From the NCBI GenBank assembly GCA_014773175.1, contig VXCM01000149.1:324899-388898 (forward strand): DNA of 64,000 nt, given 5' to 3'. The first letter of the stretch is position 1; each line of letters begins with the position of its first letter. Made by a program: the position numbers and the translations under genes. This document shows positions 26,216 to 38,297 of the stretch, one piece after another. The notes beneath the pieces are model-generated. The model did no database searches, was not told where the DNA came from, and saw only the letters and a program-made list of their open reading frames with translations. Source of the stretch: Lucifuga dentata (lineage: Eukaryota; Chordata; Actinopteri; Ophidiiformes; Bythitidae).

Positions 26216-27128
26216 CCTGTTTGGTCTGGAAAATATTCAGATTTTTTTTTATTTTTTATTTTTGCATTGTCCCTGTAATATATACAGCATAGACACAATG
26301 AATAATGATCAACTACACTGAACTGCATACATAAGCATTCAAAAACAAATAATCCAGCCTATATATCTCATTAGGACCGTGAAAAACCTAACATGCAAAC
26401 ACACAGTCACGTATAAATACACATAAATCATGCAGACATAAATATGCTTTAGATATTGATAAGGCTGTGAACGTACAATCGCATAATATAACAACCTGGT
26501 TACCAGCTCTCTGGTCAATTTACATTATTAATCATCTAATTAAGTGTGTGTATATGTCAAACTAATCACTTTACCTTAACATTACTCTTCCAGATTACCC
26601 CCTACACACACACGCACACACTTGCACACTCCCTCGGCTTCAGGAGGGCTTCTATCTAGCTTCAGGAGGGCGTTTCTATTTTGCAAGAGCTTAAACTTAA
26701 CACACTCTGCCCTTGCACAGAATCCCATACATTGTTAACCTGCTTGAGCAGCTTCACAACATACACAGTACCCCCNTTCACCTGGTTAAAGACAGGATAC
26801 ATCACAGGATACATCGCAGTATACAAAGCCATAGAGGCCATTGAGATGGTGTGAGCCTCATTTTTCATGTCGTACACGGCCATAATCCTTCACCAATCAA
26901 TGCTCCTATAAGTGTCGGTGTGTGTCTACTGATGCCAGCTTCACCATGTTCAATCGTTCATAGAGTGTGACACAACGGGAGCAGGAAAAGGACCTGCAGA
27001 AGACGGCAAGACAGGAGCAAGAATGAGTGGGGATAAAGGAAAACAACAGAAAAAAATTAATAACAATCAATGGATCATTTTGAGTCATACATGTTTCTAT
27101 TTGCAGAAAATCTTTCACACACTTTTAT

Positions 27129-27161
27129 GTGGCTTTTATGTGTAAATAACATAAAAGCCAC
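27129..27161. repeat. perfect 13-bp hairpin in pdcd10 5' intron
   Basis: GTGGCTTTTATGT, a 7-base loop, then the exact reverse complement ACATAAAAGCCAC. Confidence 0.85.
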
Positions 27162-28199
27162 GTATCAAATGAGCATTCTTAACTGTTCCTCTGGGCATGA
27201 TGGTAACTAAACTAGCAGGAGTCATAGCAGAATAAGGAAAACTGTCTCCAGCATTACTGCTGCAATAAAGATCAATGTGGTAAATACAGCCCTTGGCACA
27301 TACAATATATGCAGCAATTTTTACCTTGCTCTTATTATAAGCAAGCCAGCAAATCCAGGAGGATATTGCAAGAGGGGAAAAAAAATATCATCTTTAGCAT
27401 TCACACTGGCCCACACACACTCATCTGTATCTGACATTTTCAGGACAAGTTCTTCCTTTAACTGTTGTGTTACAGGAATTTAATATGCCCTCATTCTTCA
27501 TTCAAATCACCATTAAATAGATTATCGTAGACTACTGCATGCTTTGAGGGCAAGGATGCTGACTTGCATGTGACTGTGTGAGTTTAAACTGAGTTTAAGC
27601 TGATTTTAACCACATTTAACAGAAGGACATTTAGTTTGCAGTGTGCCTTTTGATACACATAATAGAGCATTTCAGCTGTTAACATAAACATTCTAAATAA
27701 GTCCAAGTTTATTTCATGGTAGCTAATATCAGTAAGTGACAAACATTACAAGAGGAGGGTTAGTGTCATCACCATAGCTCCTTTACAAGCTCATGTACAG
27801 CCTTAAAGATGACTAATGTGATGGTATTTCTATGTTAATGCTGTGAGATGCAGAGGTAGGTTTCTGCATATGATTTAGTCCTTTGACCTTCTCGTCTTGT
27901 GTTGAAAATCAGTTACTGATATTTATCTCTGGGTAAGCAGCTAGAGACATAGTAGTATCAGTATGTTGCAACGTTTTATCATGTGTTGGTTGATAATCAA
28001 TACCTCTACTGCCACCATCAAGCCAAGTGTTCATATTCTGTCCTTTTTGAACTTTTTATTGTAGACCAGTTCCTTTTTGGTCAAGAAGAACATATCTGGT
28101 CACTTTCAACTGATTTATTAAAGAGGATCACATTTTTTCAAGTTCATGATGTCTCTAATTCTGATGATTTTCTGTAATGTACTTTATGTCTGACTCTTG

Positions 28200-28302
28200 G
28201 TCAGGCATCATGTGTTGGTGTGATTTTGGTGATTGTTTGTTGTTGTTCTTCTTTGTGAAGCACTTTGTAACTGAAGTTTTGAAAAGTGCTATATAAATAA
28301 AG

Positions 28303-28335
<33 letters not shown>

Positions 28336-28360
28336 CATTATTATCATTATTATTAAGTTG
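28200..28360 (+). repeat. LINE/SINE 3' tail with (TTA)n
   Basis: Contains AAGCACTTTGTAACT and AAAAGTGCTATATAAATAAAG followed by ATT repeats, the familiar 3' end of fish L2-type LINEs and their SINE partners. It lies just downstream of the pdcd10 first-exon donor, in the first intron. Confidence 0.65.
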
Positions 28361-28545
28361 TATGCAAAAGGAAACACTTATCTATCTGATAAATAAATAA
28401 TTTATCTAACAATTTTTGGAAGTTGTCCAACTTCATAACCATAAAGCATCTGCATTCATTGCTGGTGTACAGTGTGAGAGAAGTATGCTCTTCTATCTCA
28501 ACAAACTTGTCAACTGAAGTAATAATGCTGTTGCTGGACACTTAC

Positions 28546-28640
28546 CAGACACAGCAGTCGCTGGTAAATCCAGAATGAGAAAGCCATCTACTGCTGAAAG
28601 CAGGCAGTGTACTGGTGACATGGAGACTGGCAAAGTTAAA
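28546..28640 (-). promoter_or_regulatory. candidate pdcd10 first non-coding exon
   Basis: On the minus strand TCTG|GTAAGTG at 28546 is a near-consensus donor, with no coding frame upstream, as expected for a 5'UTR exon of pdcd10. The exon's upstream limit is not visible; a G-rich stretch at 28.9 kb may belong to the promoter. The right limit given is nominal. Confidence 0.4.
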
Positions 28641-30207
28641 CAAGCGAAAATACTTTATGTATCGCTGATTTACAATAAGCTAGCCTGCTAGCATCAAATT
28701 AGCACGTCTGAGCAGCTGATTAACTTCGTCTTTACTTAACACTACAACGCTAGCTAAACTGACACAAAACGGTGTACATATATTACAGTCAACATTAGAA
28801 AATTGCAACAAAAATCTAGTTTAAAAAAATTATTCACGAAGGTGTATTTATTTGTCGGCTGCTCTCGTTGTGGACTTTCATTCTGGACGTGTTCTGCCTG
28901 TCCTGACAAAACTATAGAAAATGCAAACACGGAGGGGGAGGGGCTAAATAATGTCAGTCAGCATCGCACGAGCGTCTGGTTGTAGTTTTTAAGTAGGACT
29001 CGTTAATGCTTGGTCATCGTGAGGGCAGCCACAAAAGACTACAATTCCCAACCATATGCAAGTTTATGCATTTGTTAATTAAATTTGACCAATTTAGCAC
29101 TTTTACATTTCGAAAGAGCACAGTATGAAAAGTTGTCCCTGTATTCAGTTATTTTCTGAAGATAGTCAAATAACTAAATTGAAGTAATGAAAAGCATTGC
29201 ACAAAACAAAGAGTCAGACTGGTGTTCAAGATATTTCTCTACCTATCCCAACTGTTGTCTGTGGGATAGGTGCCATAAAAGTGTCACAATAATATTTATG
29301 ACTTACATCTTACATTACTGAAAAATATATTTATGTTATTGCAGAAATATGCATTTTTGGTAAGACAATATTATAAGTCTTACATAAATTTGGAGCTGAC
29401 TGTGTTTTGGTTAAATAAGCTACATCAAAAGAGCTTGGAGTTTGAAAGTGTTAGAAAATATGCACTCTGTGCTGAATCTGCTAAACGTCTTTCTGACACT
29501 TGTTCCTTGATATAAATTCTTTATTTTGTTACTGTACAAAATAATCAACAAGCTGACTAGTTCTGACTGCAAAAGGCAATCACCTACTCAGTACTTTTTG
29601 GATACAAATTCAGTTCACATATTCCAAACTTTTCACTCCTTTATTTCCCATGAGAAGAGAACCTTGACCTTACAGTCATCTACAGAGTCAGTCTTGACCA
29701 GCTTCATGCCTCCCTCCTTGCTCCCTCTCTATAAAGCCACTGTGTGACTTCTATACTTGAGTCTCTTGCTTTGCACAAACATGATATTCCCCTAATTTTT
29801 CTTATTGATATCCAGCAAGATATTTTGTCACTTTGTGCTGAAAAGTGGTGGGGACATAAGAGCTCAAATGAAAAAACATTTTTTAAACAGTCTTCAACAT
29901 GTGTATGAGGGCAGAGCAGATAATTACGGCAGAAAAAAAAATGCATAACTGCACATCAAAAGGGCATAGCCTAGGCTACTAGACTCGACAGTATGAAAAT
30001 ACTCATCATAATAGGCACAACAACGTCAACTGCACAAGTAACAGTCATATGCATCACATCAAATCCAGTTTTTTTTGTTTGTTTTTTTTATCTTATGTTA
30101 CTTTTTTTACAGAGCATATTTGTTTCTTCTATATTTACATTGCATTGTATGTATTGTTATTGTGAAAATAAACCTTTCTCAAAATATTTTAATTGGTTAG
30201 TTAACAT

Positions 30208-31064
30208 TTCTTGGTGCAAGCTGTTTTTCCGAACTTCTTCTTCTTTTCCTTTCGGCTTTCCCTTCAGGGGTCACCACAGCGAATCATCTGCCTCCATCTA
30301 ACCCTATCCTCTGCCTCCTCTTCTCTCACACCAACTAACTTCATGTCCTCTTTCACTACATCCATAAATCTCCTCTTTGGTCTTCCTCTAGGCCTCCTGC
30401 CTGGCAGTTCCAACCTCAGCATCCTTCTACCGATATGTTCACTATCCCTCCTCTGTACATGTCCAAACCATCTCAGTCTGGCCTCTCTGACTTTATCTCC
30501 AAAACATCTAACATGCGCTGTCCCTCTGATGTACTCGTTCCTGATCCTATCCATCCTCGTCACTCCCAAAGAGAACCTCAGCATTTTAGTCTCTGCTACC
30601 TCTAGCTCTGCCTCCTGTCTTTTCCTCAGTGCCACTGTCTCTAAGCCATACAACATCGCTGGTCTCACCACCGTTTTGTACACCTTTCCTTTCATTCTTG
30701 CCGAGACTCTTTTGTCACACATCACACCTGACACTTTTCTCCACCCATTCCAACCTGCTTGCACACGTTTCTTCACCTCTTTTCCACACTCTCCATTGCT
30801 CTGGACTGTGGACCCTAAGTACTTAAAATCCTCCACCTTCTTTATCTCTATTCCCTGTAACCTCACCATTCCACTTGAGTCCCTCTCATTCACAGCCATG
30901 TATTCTGTCTTGCTGCGGCTAACCTTCATTCCTCTCCTTTCCAGGGCATATCTCCACCTCTCTAGGTTTTCCTCCACCTGCTCCCTGCTCTCACTACAGA
31001 TCACAATGTCATCTGCAAACATCATAGTCCAAGGGGATTCTTGGTGCAAGCTGTTTTTCCGAAC
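30208..31064. repeat. 27-bp target-site duplication around a LINE
   Basis: Positions 30208-30234 and 31038-31064 are identical over 27 bp (TTCTTGGTGC...TTCCGAAC). They enclose only the LINE fragment, so the insertion is recent enough for the duplication to be perfect. Confidence 0.92.
30235..31037 (-). mobile_element. 5'-truncated RTE-like LINE, reverse transcriptase C-terminus
   Basis: The minus-strand frame runs essentially uninterrupted through the element and encodes MMFADDIVICSESREQVEEN (the FADD catalytic box at the very start), then a thumb region (YLGSTVQSNGECGKEVKKRV) and the C-terminal RPRGRPKRRFMDVV / VRWRQMIRCGDP module. The 3' end is a short AAG-rich repeat, as in RTE-type elements. 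Everything upstream of the FADD box is missing, so this is a dead 5'-truncated copy. It sits between the candidate pdcd10 and serpini1 first exons. The RTE clade assignment is from pattern only. Confidence 0.85.
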
Positions 31065-31282
31065 ATTTTGAACAAATTGTGCCTTTAAGCAGTGACGGGG
31101 ACAAAATTGGCCATTTCAAAAAGTGGTGGGGACATGTCCCCAGCGTCCCCAGTGCAAATGACACCTATGATATTCACTGCAAACATATGTGATTAAAGTC
31201 AAGGTGCATATATGAACGAAGACTAGTAGAGGAGGCTACTTTTGTGTTTCACATTTATACTCTCTGGTAGACGTTCATTGGA

Positions 31283-31403
31283 CCAATCAGTGTGAAGGAG
31301 GCGGAGTCTGCGGCGAATGAACAGGCATCTGGCTGCGGCGTTGGAGGAGAGAGCAGCAGAGTTAGAGAGCTTACATCCATCCATGTACAACACCCTCTAA
31401 ACG
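31283..31403 (+). promoter_or_regulatory. candidate serpini1 promoter and non-coding exon 1
   Basis: A CCAAT box (31283-31287) is followed by a GC-richer stretch (GGAGGCGGAGTCTGCGGCG) and then a strong donor ACG|GTAAGAG after 31403. In human, SERPINI1 begins with a non-coding exon head-to-head with PDCD10; this segment has the right position and orientation. No TATA box is seen and the transcription start is not defined. Confidence 0.5.
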
Positions 31404-32345
31404 GTAAGAGAGATTTTTTTTTTAAATAATATAATGATTCAGTCACATAGCTACTAATGTATCTGAATAACATGCTAGGAAGCCAAAGGTCATGTGTTTA
31501 GTGTTTGCAAGAAATCCCATTACGAAAAGAATTACTGCTGATTTTATTATAGAACTGTTTTTAAATCAAGGTGTGGGAATATATACTGCATAGACTGTCT
31601 TATGAATCTGTAGAAAAAAAGAAAGAAAAAAGAAAAAAACATGTAAATCAACTTGTGTAGGATTTTAATAAGGGAAAGCACACTGGAGCCACACATATTT
31701 CTTCAAGCCTATAGCCATTAACCGTGTGTCCACCACCCAAGGCTATTTCATTTTTATCGCTGGTCTGTGTTTGAATTGGGTTTCGTTGTTTTTTTTCGCT
31801 GAAACCAACCTTAGACATCGCAGTGATGTTCTTGTCCTTGAAATAAAGGCAAAGGCGCAGTGAGTGCATGTGTGTGAATTAACGAGGCGGATTGTAGTAG
31901 CCTTGTCCATCCCCACCCTCTCACACACACAAATACACACCACTTGTTATTCCTTCATACAGGTTTATGTGTGTGTGTGTGTGTGTGTGTGTCATGTGGG
32001 GGTGGTACGAATGCCTATTTGGATTCCTACAGGCTCAGCTTGTTCATAGATAGTTCATGGATACTGAGAAAGATTTCCAGCAGTACTGTACAAATCTATA
32101 ATCTTACGATGTATAAAAATGTACCAAGAAAATCGCAGTTAAACTATAAGATACTGGGGTATTATAGCTATACTATGTAAATAAATACATGAAAAAATAT
32201 GGAATTAAATTAATTTAAATATTTCAGTATGATGTGTTTCCATGCATTTTTTACACTAAAAGTGTGATGACATCACTTTATTCATATTGCATTTCACAGA
32301 TTCACCATCAATCCCTTGCCTATAAGAAAATAATATTAAACATTT

Positions 32346-32349
<4 letters not shown>

Positions 32350-32383
<34 letters not shown>

Positions 32384-32415
32384 CTCTCTCTCTCTCTCGC
32401 TCTCTCTCTCTCTCA
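32350..32415. repeat. (CT)n microsatellite
   Basis: CT run interrupted by CG twice. Confidence 0.95.
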
Positions 32416-33186
32416 TCTTTACATGTGCAACACAGATGACCTTCTAGGTCCATAGTGCCAACATCAATGCTACTCAGAAATCCACTTTTAATCATAATTT
32501 CAGTGCATTAATCCCATATGTGTCAATATTACTGGTTAATCTCTCCTAATAGCCTGATGTTGCCTTCTTATGCTCCAGTAGAGTGTGCATGCGCGCGCAC
32601 ACACACACCCTGAGCACTGCATTAATTGCATTTCAATAATTAAATGTCATTCAAATCAGCCTTGCAAAACAAAATGAAGCGGAGAGTGGGAGACGTTCAA
32701 AAGGAGAGGTTGAGTTTGAATACAAATCAATTGCATTTCCTGCTCTAAGAACAAGGAGAACTCTGCAATCAGTACTGCAGCAGTCCATCATAGCTTTGAT
32801 ATTTCTACTCAGACTAGCATCAAACCTATTGTGTGCTGCAGTATGAAGTAAGAAATTATTTGAGCTGAAATACATTAATGGTTGGTCGAGTTTCACACAA
32901 TGAACAATGATTTGAAAAAAAAATGTGGAAAATACAGTAAAACTGGCAGAAATCTGCATGAAAAGAATGTAATCCACGCAATGTTAATCATAAGTTATGT
33001 AATGAATATATAACTCAGAACTAGAAAAGGTGGATAAAGTGATTTTACTGGGAGCTTTTATCTCATGCTATATGAATAGCAGACACTATATAACTATATG
33101 AGACTGGCTATTATATAATAGTAGAAGTTAAAAGAAAATACATTTGATATGTGAATGGGTGAAACAAAGTCACACTAAGACAGAAT

Positions 33187-33189
<3 letters not shown>

Positions 33190-33234
<45 letters not shown>
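33190..33234. repeat. compound (CT)n(CA)n microsatellite
   Basis: A CT run passes directly into a CA run. Confidence 0.95.
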
Positions 33235-33703
33235 GCAGGTTTGGCCCCTGTACATTGTGCTGCGGCATAGATGGGATTAGTTTAAACACAGACAAGAGGA
33301 TGAGAGAAGAGAGAGCTTCAGAGAGAGAAAGAGGTCATGAGTTATATCGGGGAGTCAGAGAGGTAGAGAGGAAGTGAGAATGGAAATGACTTGTCTTTTC
33401 AGCATATTTAGTACAATTGTAGTGTTTTATATCTAAAATTAAATAATATATATTTTTAAAAATCACTATCTGAAGAGAATCAGGAAATAACTGTGAAATG
33501 ATGAAGAGAACTGATGAAGTGTTTTCATTGTTTCAGCCAAGCTATGGAGTTGAGTTACTTTCTACCTTTAACAGTAATACAATACTTTACTTCCTAATGA
33601 TCAGTATTACAAAAAGTAAAGGGAATACATACACCAGTGTCATGGAATTGAATGACCAATTGATTGGTGGCTTTGAAGAGTGGGCAGAGAGAGACAGATA
33701 TGG

Positions 33704-33708
<5 letters not shown>

Positions 33709-33751
<43 letters not shown>
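33709..33751. repeat. (CT)n microsatellite
   Basis: Uninterrupted CT run. Confidence 0.95.
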
Positions 33752-33754
<3 letters not shown>

Positions 33755-33867
33755 CTCAGACAGTGCTGCGGTGAATGGCTCATAAACAGTTGATGTGAAT
33801 TATTCTCATAATTTTTTCTTGTCACATCATTGTTTTTCTCAATCTTTTTCTCAATGGTTTCTACCTG

Positions 33868-33869
<2 letters not shown>

Positions 33870-33908
<39 letters not shown>
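33870..33908. repeat. (CA)n microsatellite
   Basis: Uninterrupted CA run. Confidence 0.95.
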
Positions 33909-33909
<1 letters not shown>

Positions 33910-34152
33910 CCCCCCATAGGACAAGTTCATGGTGACCTTTCCTGTACTCCAGTGTCCCCCTGGTCTTTAGTTCATTGGAAAAAAAGCCTCCAGTCTTTTC
34001 AATTTTACCACTGACCCCAAATAGAGGCTGATCCAATTACCACTCAAACCTCCTAACTGCACTCCCATTGCGCTACAGTATAGCTGTTAGTGTGTGTGTG
34101 CGTGCCACTGTTTGTGTGTTTTGTGAAATTGAGAAATTACAGAGATGCTGTT

Positions 34153-34154
<2 letters not shown>

Positions 34155-34202
<48 letters not shown>

Positions 34203-34216
34203 NTGTGTGTGTGTGT
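34155..34216. repeat. (GT)n microsatellite with N
   Basis: GT run broken by one N at 34203; its true length is unknown. Confidence 0.9.
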
Positions 34217-36377
34217 TGGCAGAGTATGAAAACCAGTCAACCATCTTGCCATGCTATGCAGGGGTCGCTGGATATCATTGGCTTCGAGTAAGTGCTGATA
34301 TCTGCATGGAAGCTGCTTCTATTCAGCTTTTTGGTGCTCTACTTTCTCTCTCTCTCTCTCTCTCTCAATATAAATATATTGCTAAATATCTCTCGCTAAA
34401 TATATGCTGAGATGCCGAGCGGAGGATGAGCAGAGCAGCCTCTGCTCTTTAGTTTTAGGGTGGTAAACTGGCACACGCTGCCAGAAACTACTCAGTGCAG
34501 TGTTTTCTGTAAGTCTGAGACAGGTGCTTATGAAAAATTGTCACACACATGCCGAGTGCTGAGACTCCTGCCGTTGCCATGGCTATGTTAGAAAGCATAA
34601 GCCAGAAAGATGCAGGCAACTATACAAATCAAACTGTCTCAACACTGATATTGTGTAAGAAAAGTAACATAAATACACTGTTGATTTATATGGATTTAAT
34701 TTGATTCAGGGCTCAGGAATTAAAGGATTCATCCAGGTTTCCTCCTCTATCAATACCCATGTGCATCTCGTGCTTTCTTCACAATTCATAAATATAATAA
34801 TCATTTACATATTCCATGCTTAATTATCATTTTATAAGCACAAGGAAAATTGAAGCTGTTAAACAAGGCACTTTAGCAATAAAATGCTGTTAACCGGAGT
34901 GTTTCCCGTGGGATTTTACCCTGCTGGATCAAGTGCCTTTGGGGAAATGGGAGTTTGTCTGGATGGTGGTCTGGATCTGAACAAGGCTATGGTTGACTAA
35001 GAAGTGTACTAATCTGAAATAAAATAATGTTTTAGCTGCATTGAAACTTTATGATTTTATGCAGGCACAGGGATCAACCAGGACAATTAATTAATTTTAA
35101 TTAGCCTCACCTATTTAGTCCTTTAGCAACACCTGTTGCTCTGTCAAATTGTTGAACATTTACTCTGCTAGAGGTCTAAGTGATGTTAAAAATGTACATT
35201 GTAATACTGTAATTTAATGATAACTAATTGAACAAAAATTACAATTATCACATTTGAAGATGCAGCAAGAAAACTCATAGGGCAACAGCTCATAGTCGTT
35301 GTAAGAGAGCTATGGTATTGAGCTTTAAACCACTTTTATACCTTTTTTGTTTATAAGGTATATCTGTTGTCTGATATGTGCCAATTATAGTACGTTTGCT
35401 TTTTGGTCCAAAACCTACTCCTCATGTATCTCTATTTTTGATCACAGAGCCTAATGTTACATCTAGATCTACATACCCACCACAACTCCTCCTCACACAT
35501 CACCATCAAAGCACAAATACAAACCCTCAGGGAGCCCTTACATTTTTCATGCGATCAGGAGCAGACAGCAAATATTTGTTTTAGCATTAATGCGTGCGGT
35601 ATATGATCAAAGTGGTTTTGTAAGAAGTTATCACAGTGTTTACCGATAAGAAAAAAATGTTGTATTTAATTTCATCGTTTTTGGAACAGAGTACTGCTGA
35701 GAGAATAGGAAGGTAAAGACGGTGTAATGCCACTAAAATGATTAGACTGTGAAGAAAGAGAGTCAGTTTTGTATTTCCATCTGCGTTTAATCATGTGTGT
35801 GTGTGTGGGAGTGTGTGTGTGTGCAATTCATACATTTACCTCAGTTCAAGACAGTAAAAGCAGCAGCTATGGAGCAATGTAAAGAAAATGTAAAATCATG
35901 AATGACAATCAGACTCTGTTTTCTCGTTTCTGCACAATGCCATTTTTACTGAATATCCATGGCAAGAATTCATGATTTTTTTTTTATTGGGGAGGGAAGG
36001 GGGGAGGGGGGCAGTGATAATCATAGACATTCTCTATATTCCCAAAGGGGTAGATCTTAATGAAATGGGATGTGAGCGTTTCCACAGAATCTATCAAAGC
36101 GCCTGAGAAACCGTGTGCTCTGACTGATCCAAGCTGGAGCAGAGAAGTGAGCTTACATGGGAGATAGGGAGAGCATACTGCAGCTCCATGTGTGGATTGG
36201 AGCATTTCTCCAGGAAGCAATGAGAGCAGGAGCTTTCCTTGCTTCTTTCTGCGAAATGACTGAGTACAGCATCTGAGGAGTGTGCGTTTTTGCACCAGAC
36301 ATTTTTAGCAAGTGCATTAAGTGTCAAAGATAGTGTGAAGACTTCTTGCAAAGGGAGAAGTTACATGAGAGAAAAAG

Positions 36378-36379
36378 GT

Positions 36380-36446
<67 letters not shown>
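36378..36446. repeat. compound (GT)n(GA)n microsatellite
   Basis: A GT run passes directly into a GA run. Confidence 0.95.
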
Positions 36447-36449
<3 letters not shown>

Positions 36450-36534
36450 ATCTGCCAGTATGGAAGGAGGAAGATATCTTTCAAGAAGCAAAATTGAAAA
36501 ATTCCCTTCATTTTCAGTTGCGCTAAATTTAGAG

Positions 36535-36535
<1 letters not shown>

Positions 36536-36582
<47 letters not shown>
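36536..36582. repeat. (GT)n microsatellite
   Basis: Uninterrupted GT run. Confidence 0.95.
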
Positions 36583-36584
<2 letters not shown>

Positions 36585-37849
36585 CGGTGAACCATGATTG
36601 AGGTTGTCTATGTTTAATAAATTCCCCTGTCCTCTGAAGCGTGCCGTCTCAAGGTGTTGGGTTTAAATGGCAGCGAGGATTAACATACGTGCCGTGGATT
36701 TGGGCGAAGTCATGTTTTAATTGTGAAAATGTCAACCGCCGATCTATACTGTCTGAGATTTAAGATTACACAGAGAGATTAAAGACTTTTAAAGGTCAGC
36801 CAGTCTAATTGCATGGAATTAATCAAGTTGTCAGGATTAAATGCCGGCAACTTAAAACATGGGGGATTTTCCAACATATTCAATTCTTTTAGTCATTAGA
36901 GAACATTTTGTTGTTGGGTGTTGAGTTTCGGGTCTTACCTGGGAGGCATGCTGGGAACCCCACTGGACTGGATTGGGCTCATAGACTGATAAAGTGTGGG
37001 ATCTTTTTGTAGACAGCATGCTGCAACTCCAAAGGTCAGAATGGTGTCACTATTACAAGTAATAGCCAGCCACCCATAGTGTTATTATCCACACGCATAC
37101 TTACACACAAACACACAGGCACACACATACACACACACAGTGATGCTCTGCATTACTTTTCTTGGCTTAACTGCATGGCTGGGTCTTTCCTTACAGAAGG
37201 CAGGACTGGCTGTCTCAGAAAAGTTCAGCTCCCACAGCTCAGAAGGTCAGGAACATTACCTCCATTTACGTCTTTGCCAACTACCTCCTTCTTCTCCTCT
37301 CCTTGATTCTCTCCCTCTCTCTCTCCCCCTCCCTCTTTGTCTCTCGCTCTCTGCATTTCTCTCAACTTGCAGTGTCTCACAGCAGAAAATGTCAGAGCAG
37401 GAGATCACAAAAGGCATCAGACCTTATGGGGGCATTTTCATTTTTTTGTTAAAAATTTGGGTTGATATCTGTTCAGGCAACAAAGCTTTTTGCCCAGTCT
37501 GACACACAAGTCCAGTTCCTGTTAGTTTGATGGACCATCGTGCTACAGGCTGATGTAAATCATTCAAAGCTCATTTAAATCAGAATGGGTACACAAAATT
37601 TTAAAATAAAAATGCACAAAGATATTAATAAATTGCAGAACAGCCTGCTAAACACTATGTTAACTGTGTTATGGTTAATTCTTGGATATCTCTGAGTCTG
37701 CATGGCAAGTAGCATTTTCATTTCCTCCATATTGCATCAGTATATCTTACTTAGTTGTTACGAGAAATCCATCATTACTTCATGATTGCCTCATCATTAT
37801 CTACTGTTTGTGTGCCCTATCAGGTCAACAAGTATTTGTTGTTACCTCA

Positions 37850-38250
37850 GTCAAAGAGGTTATGTGTTCACCTGCATCCCTTGGTTGCTTGGTTGGTTTG
37901 TTTGTTAGCAGAATGATGCCAGAAGTTATGAATGATTTTGTCTTGTTGGAAGGAAATAGCCCGATAAATTTTGGTGCTGATTCAGATCCAGGGGTGGATC
38001 CAGGAATTGTGAGATATGGCATGTTTTAATATTTTTTTTGAATGTATTAATTTTGTTATTAATTTTAAATTTTAATTAAAATTTTTTAAATTTATTAATT
38101 TATTAATTAATTAATTTTGCCCAAAGTAATACACCAATCTCCATGAAAATAATCAGGCATATTTACTGATCAAAGGCTATCAGTGGATACAATTTGGTTC
38201 GGATCTGGATAAGGATCCGGATAAGGATCCAGATCTATAATAATAATGAT
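37850..38250 (+). repeat. interspersed repeat with (TAA)n end, forward copy
   Basis: Begins near AAAGAGGTTATG, passes through TTGTTTGTTAGCAG and ATCAGGCATATTTA, and ends in tandem GGATAAGGATCC units followed by TAA repeats. It matches the reverse copy at 18340-18650. Confidence 0.6.
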
Positions 38251-38261
38251 AATAATAATAA

Positions 38262-38292
<31 letters not shown>

Positions 38293-38297
38293 AAGAA
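38238..38297. repeat. (AAT)n(AAG)n microsatellite
   Basis: TAA units pass directly into AAG units at the junction of two interspersed repeats. The next ~60 bp resemble a reverse L2-type 3' end (CTCAAAGCACTTTACA). Confidence 0.85.

Noticed and set aside
26930..27005. Additional pdcd10 5' exon after CTTCTGCAG (minus)
   Set aside because: The acceptor is plausible but no coding similarity or clear donor follows, so it is left as intron or 5'UTR.
30211..31071. 286-residue plus-strand frame opposite the LINE
   Set aside because: It is the antisense shadow of the reverse transcriptase and has no domain features.
29843..31150. Two direct occurrences of AAAGTGGTGGGGACAT as a possible larger element around the LINE
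   Set aside because: I could not find matching termini or target duplications, so boundaries cannot be supported.
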